Of a stretch of 64,000 nt of DNA, positions 63,345 through 64,000 are shown piece after piece. The stretch spans positions 1,736,001 to 1,800,000 of the forward strand of contig CBDDCT010000006.1 in assembly GCA_965226185.1 (NCBI GenBank), given 5' to 3'. The position numbers and the translations under genes were made by a program. How positions within the stretch are numbered: the stretch's first letter is position 1; each line of letters begins with the position of its first letter. This stretch comes from CBDCYS01 sp965226185. Its GTDB lineage: Bacteria; Acidobacteriota; Terriglobia; Bryobacterales; UBA6623. The notes under the pieces were generated by a model. That model worked only from the letters and a program-made list of their open reading frames with translations. It was not told the DNA's origin and did not search any database.

Positions 63345-64000
63345 TTGCGAACTGAGGTCGTCGATGTCAGCAGTGCCGTGGGCAAGCTCTTGTGTACACC
63401 AATCTTTCAGGCGTCTGGAAAGAAGCTGCTCGCGAAGGGGCACCAAATCAACGAAGAAGATATCCGTCTGCTGGGTTCAGAGGGACACGATCGTGTTCCG
63501 GTGGCGATACTAGACGATAATGAGATCCCCGAGGATCAGGCCGCGAGTCAAATCGCCGCCGAGGCGGCTTGCGGGGCGATGGAAATTCGTCTCGCGGCGG
63601 GTGGAAGATCCAATTTATTCGCGACGGAGAATTGTTCCCTTTTAGTGGACGAAGACCTGTTGAGGCGTATCAATCGCTCGGGGAATGTCACGATCGCCAC
63701 CGCCCCGAATTTCTGTTTCGCGCTGGCGGGTCAGAGAGTCGCGACCGTAAAAACCACTCCTTTCGCGGTCGAGCGGCAAGATTTTGAGGCCACGCTTTCT
63801 CTCTTGAAGGAACAGGGGCCGATCCTGCAGGGCCGTCCCATTGGAACTCCTACGGTAGCGGTGCTCTACAGCGATTTGCGCAGCGGCTCGCGGGGCAGGC
63901 AGTTGTTTGAAGGCATCATGAAGACGCGCCTCGAGCGTTTTCATACGAGTGCAAGCTACGCCCTTTCCTGCGTCGAGGACGAGGAGACCGTGGGCCGGGC
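63345..64000 (+). CDS. Molybdopterin-binding (MoeA/Mog-like) protein, cut by window end
   Basis: 218 codons are visible from TTG 63345, chosen for GGGAGG (63331-63336 region) 7-8 nt upstream; no ATG start in frame fits. VVDVSSAVGKLLCTPIFQAS then KKLLAKGHQINEEDIRLLGS is the N-terminal SAF/MoeA-N-like part of proteins such as MocA-linked or CinA-type molybdopterin-binding proteins; about residue 135 on, RPIGTPTVAVLYSDLRSGSR starts the MoCF-biosynthesis domain (MoaB/Mog fold), which continues beyond the window. Likely handles molybdenum cofactor for an oxidoreductase coded downstream. The frame is open to the last base. Confidence 0.75.
   Translation, partial: MRTEVVDVSSAVGKLLCTPIFQASGKKLLAKGHQINEEDIRLLGSEGHDRVPVAILDDNEIPEDQAASQIAAEAACGAMEIRLAAGGRSNLFATENCSLLVDEDLLRRINRSGNVTIATAPNFCFALAGQRVATVKTTPFAVERQDFEATLSLLKEQGPILQGRPIGTPTVAVLYSDLRSGSRGRQLFEGIMKTRLERFHTSASYALSCVEDEETVGR

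Overview
The window looks like a chromosome segment of an Acidobacteriota bacterium, most likely Solibacter/Bryobacter-like. This is inferred from family content: a DUF1844 protein, a VWFA-related protein of the acidobacterial type, two secreted SpoIVB/S55 peptidases, a PSCyt1/PSCyt2/LamG/PSD1 protein, a DUF1501 protein, many Tat- or Sec-exported enzymes, high GC, and dense families of short interspersed repeats between genes. There was no database search behind any call.

Layout. 1-1213 is the right part of an IS1380-family insertion sequence; a complete copy with a 5-bp target duplication lies at 48827-50636. 1581-6552 holds an exported S55 peptidase, a DUF1844 protein, a thioredoxin-like/heme c/PDZ protein whose gene contains an in-frame TGA followed by a SECIS-like hairpin (probable selenoprotein), and a DsbD-alpha-like protein. 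6999-8775 is a PhnP-like hydrolase and ribF. 8776-10018 is repeat-rich non-coding DNA. 10019-20254 has a GalD-like dehydratase, an alpha/beta hydrolase without its nucleophile, and the PSD1 and DUF1501 proteins, which are separated by a phosphoinositol-lipid-type synthase, a DUF4202 protein and a methyltransferase. 21011-30196 has a secreted PHP-domain protein, uvrA, purM-purN and tyrS. 30407-43055 is mostly secreted proteins (PIG-L deacetylase, SelA-like protein, phosphodiesterase, beta-propeller protein, second S55 peptidase, SGNH hydrolase, cytochrome c) plus queF and a nonsense-interrupted metal-binding gene. 44239-48513 has a broken potassium-channel gene, an orphan MazE-like antitoxin and the trkA-trkH potassium-uptake operon. 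50778-55311 has a large exported protein of unknown function and the VWFA protein.

55341-61147 is a histidine operon on the minus strand: leader peptide - attenuator terminator - hisI - hisD - hisC - HAD phosphatase - hisB - hisH - hisF. The leader peptide has seven histidines in a ten-residue stretch and is followed by an intrinsic terminator just before hisI, so classical histidine attenuation is predicted. The HAD gene between hisC and hisB is a good candidate for the missing histidinol-phosphate phosphatase; hisG and hisA are not in the window. argC-argB diverge from this operon, and the window ends inside a molybdopterin-binding (MoeA/Mog-like) gene.

The strongest leads are the predicted UGA-Sec gene with its hairpin, the his leader/attenuator, an oriented non-coding module found 220-265 bp upstream of three exported-protein genes, covarying GGAA-loop hairpins, and a block substitution inside one of the two otherwise near-identical IS1380 copies.
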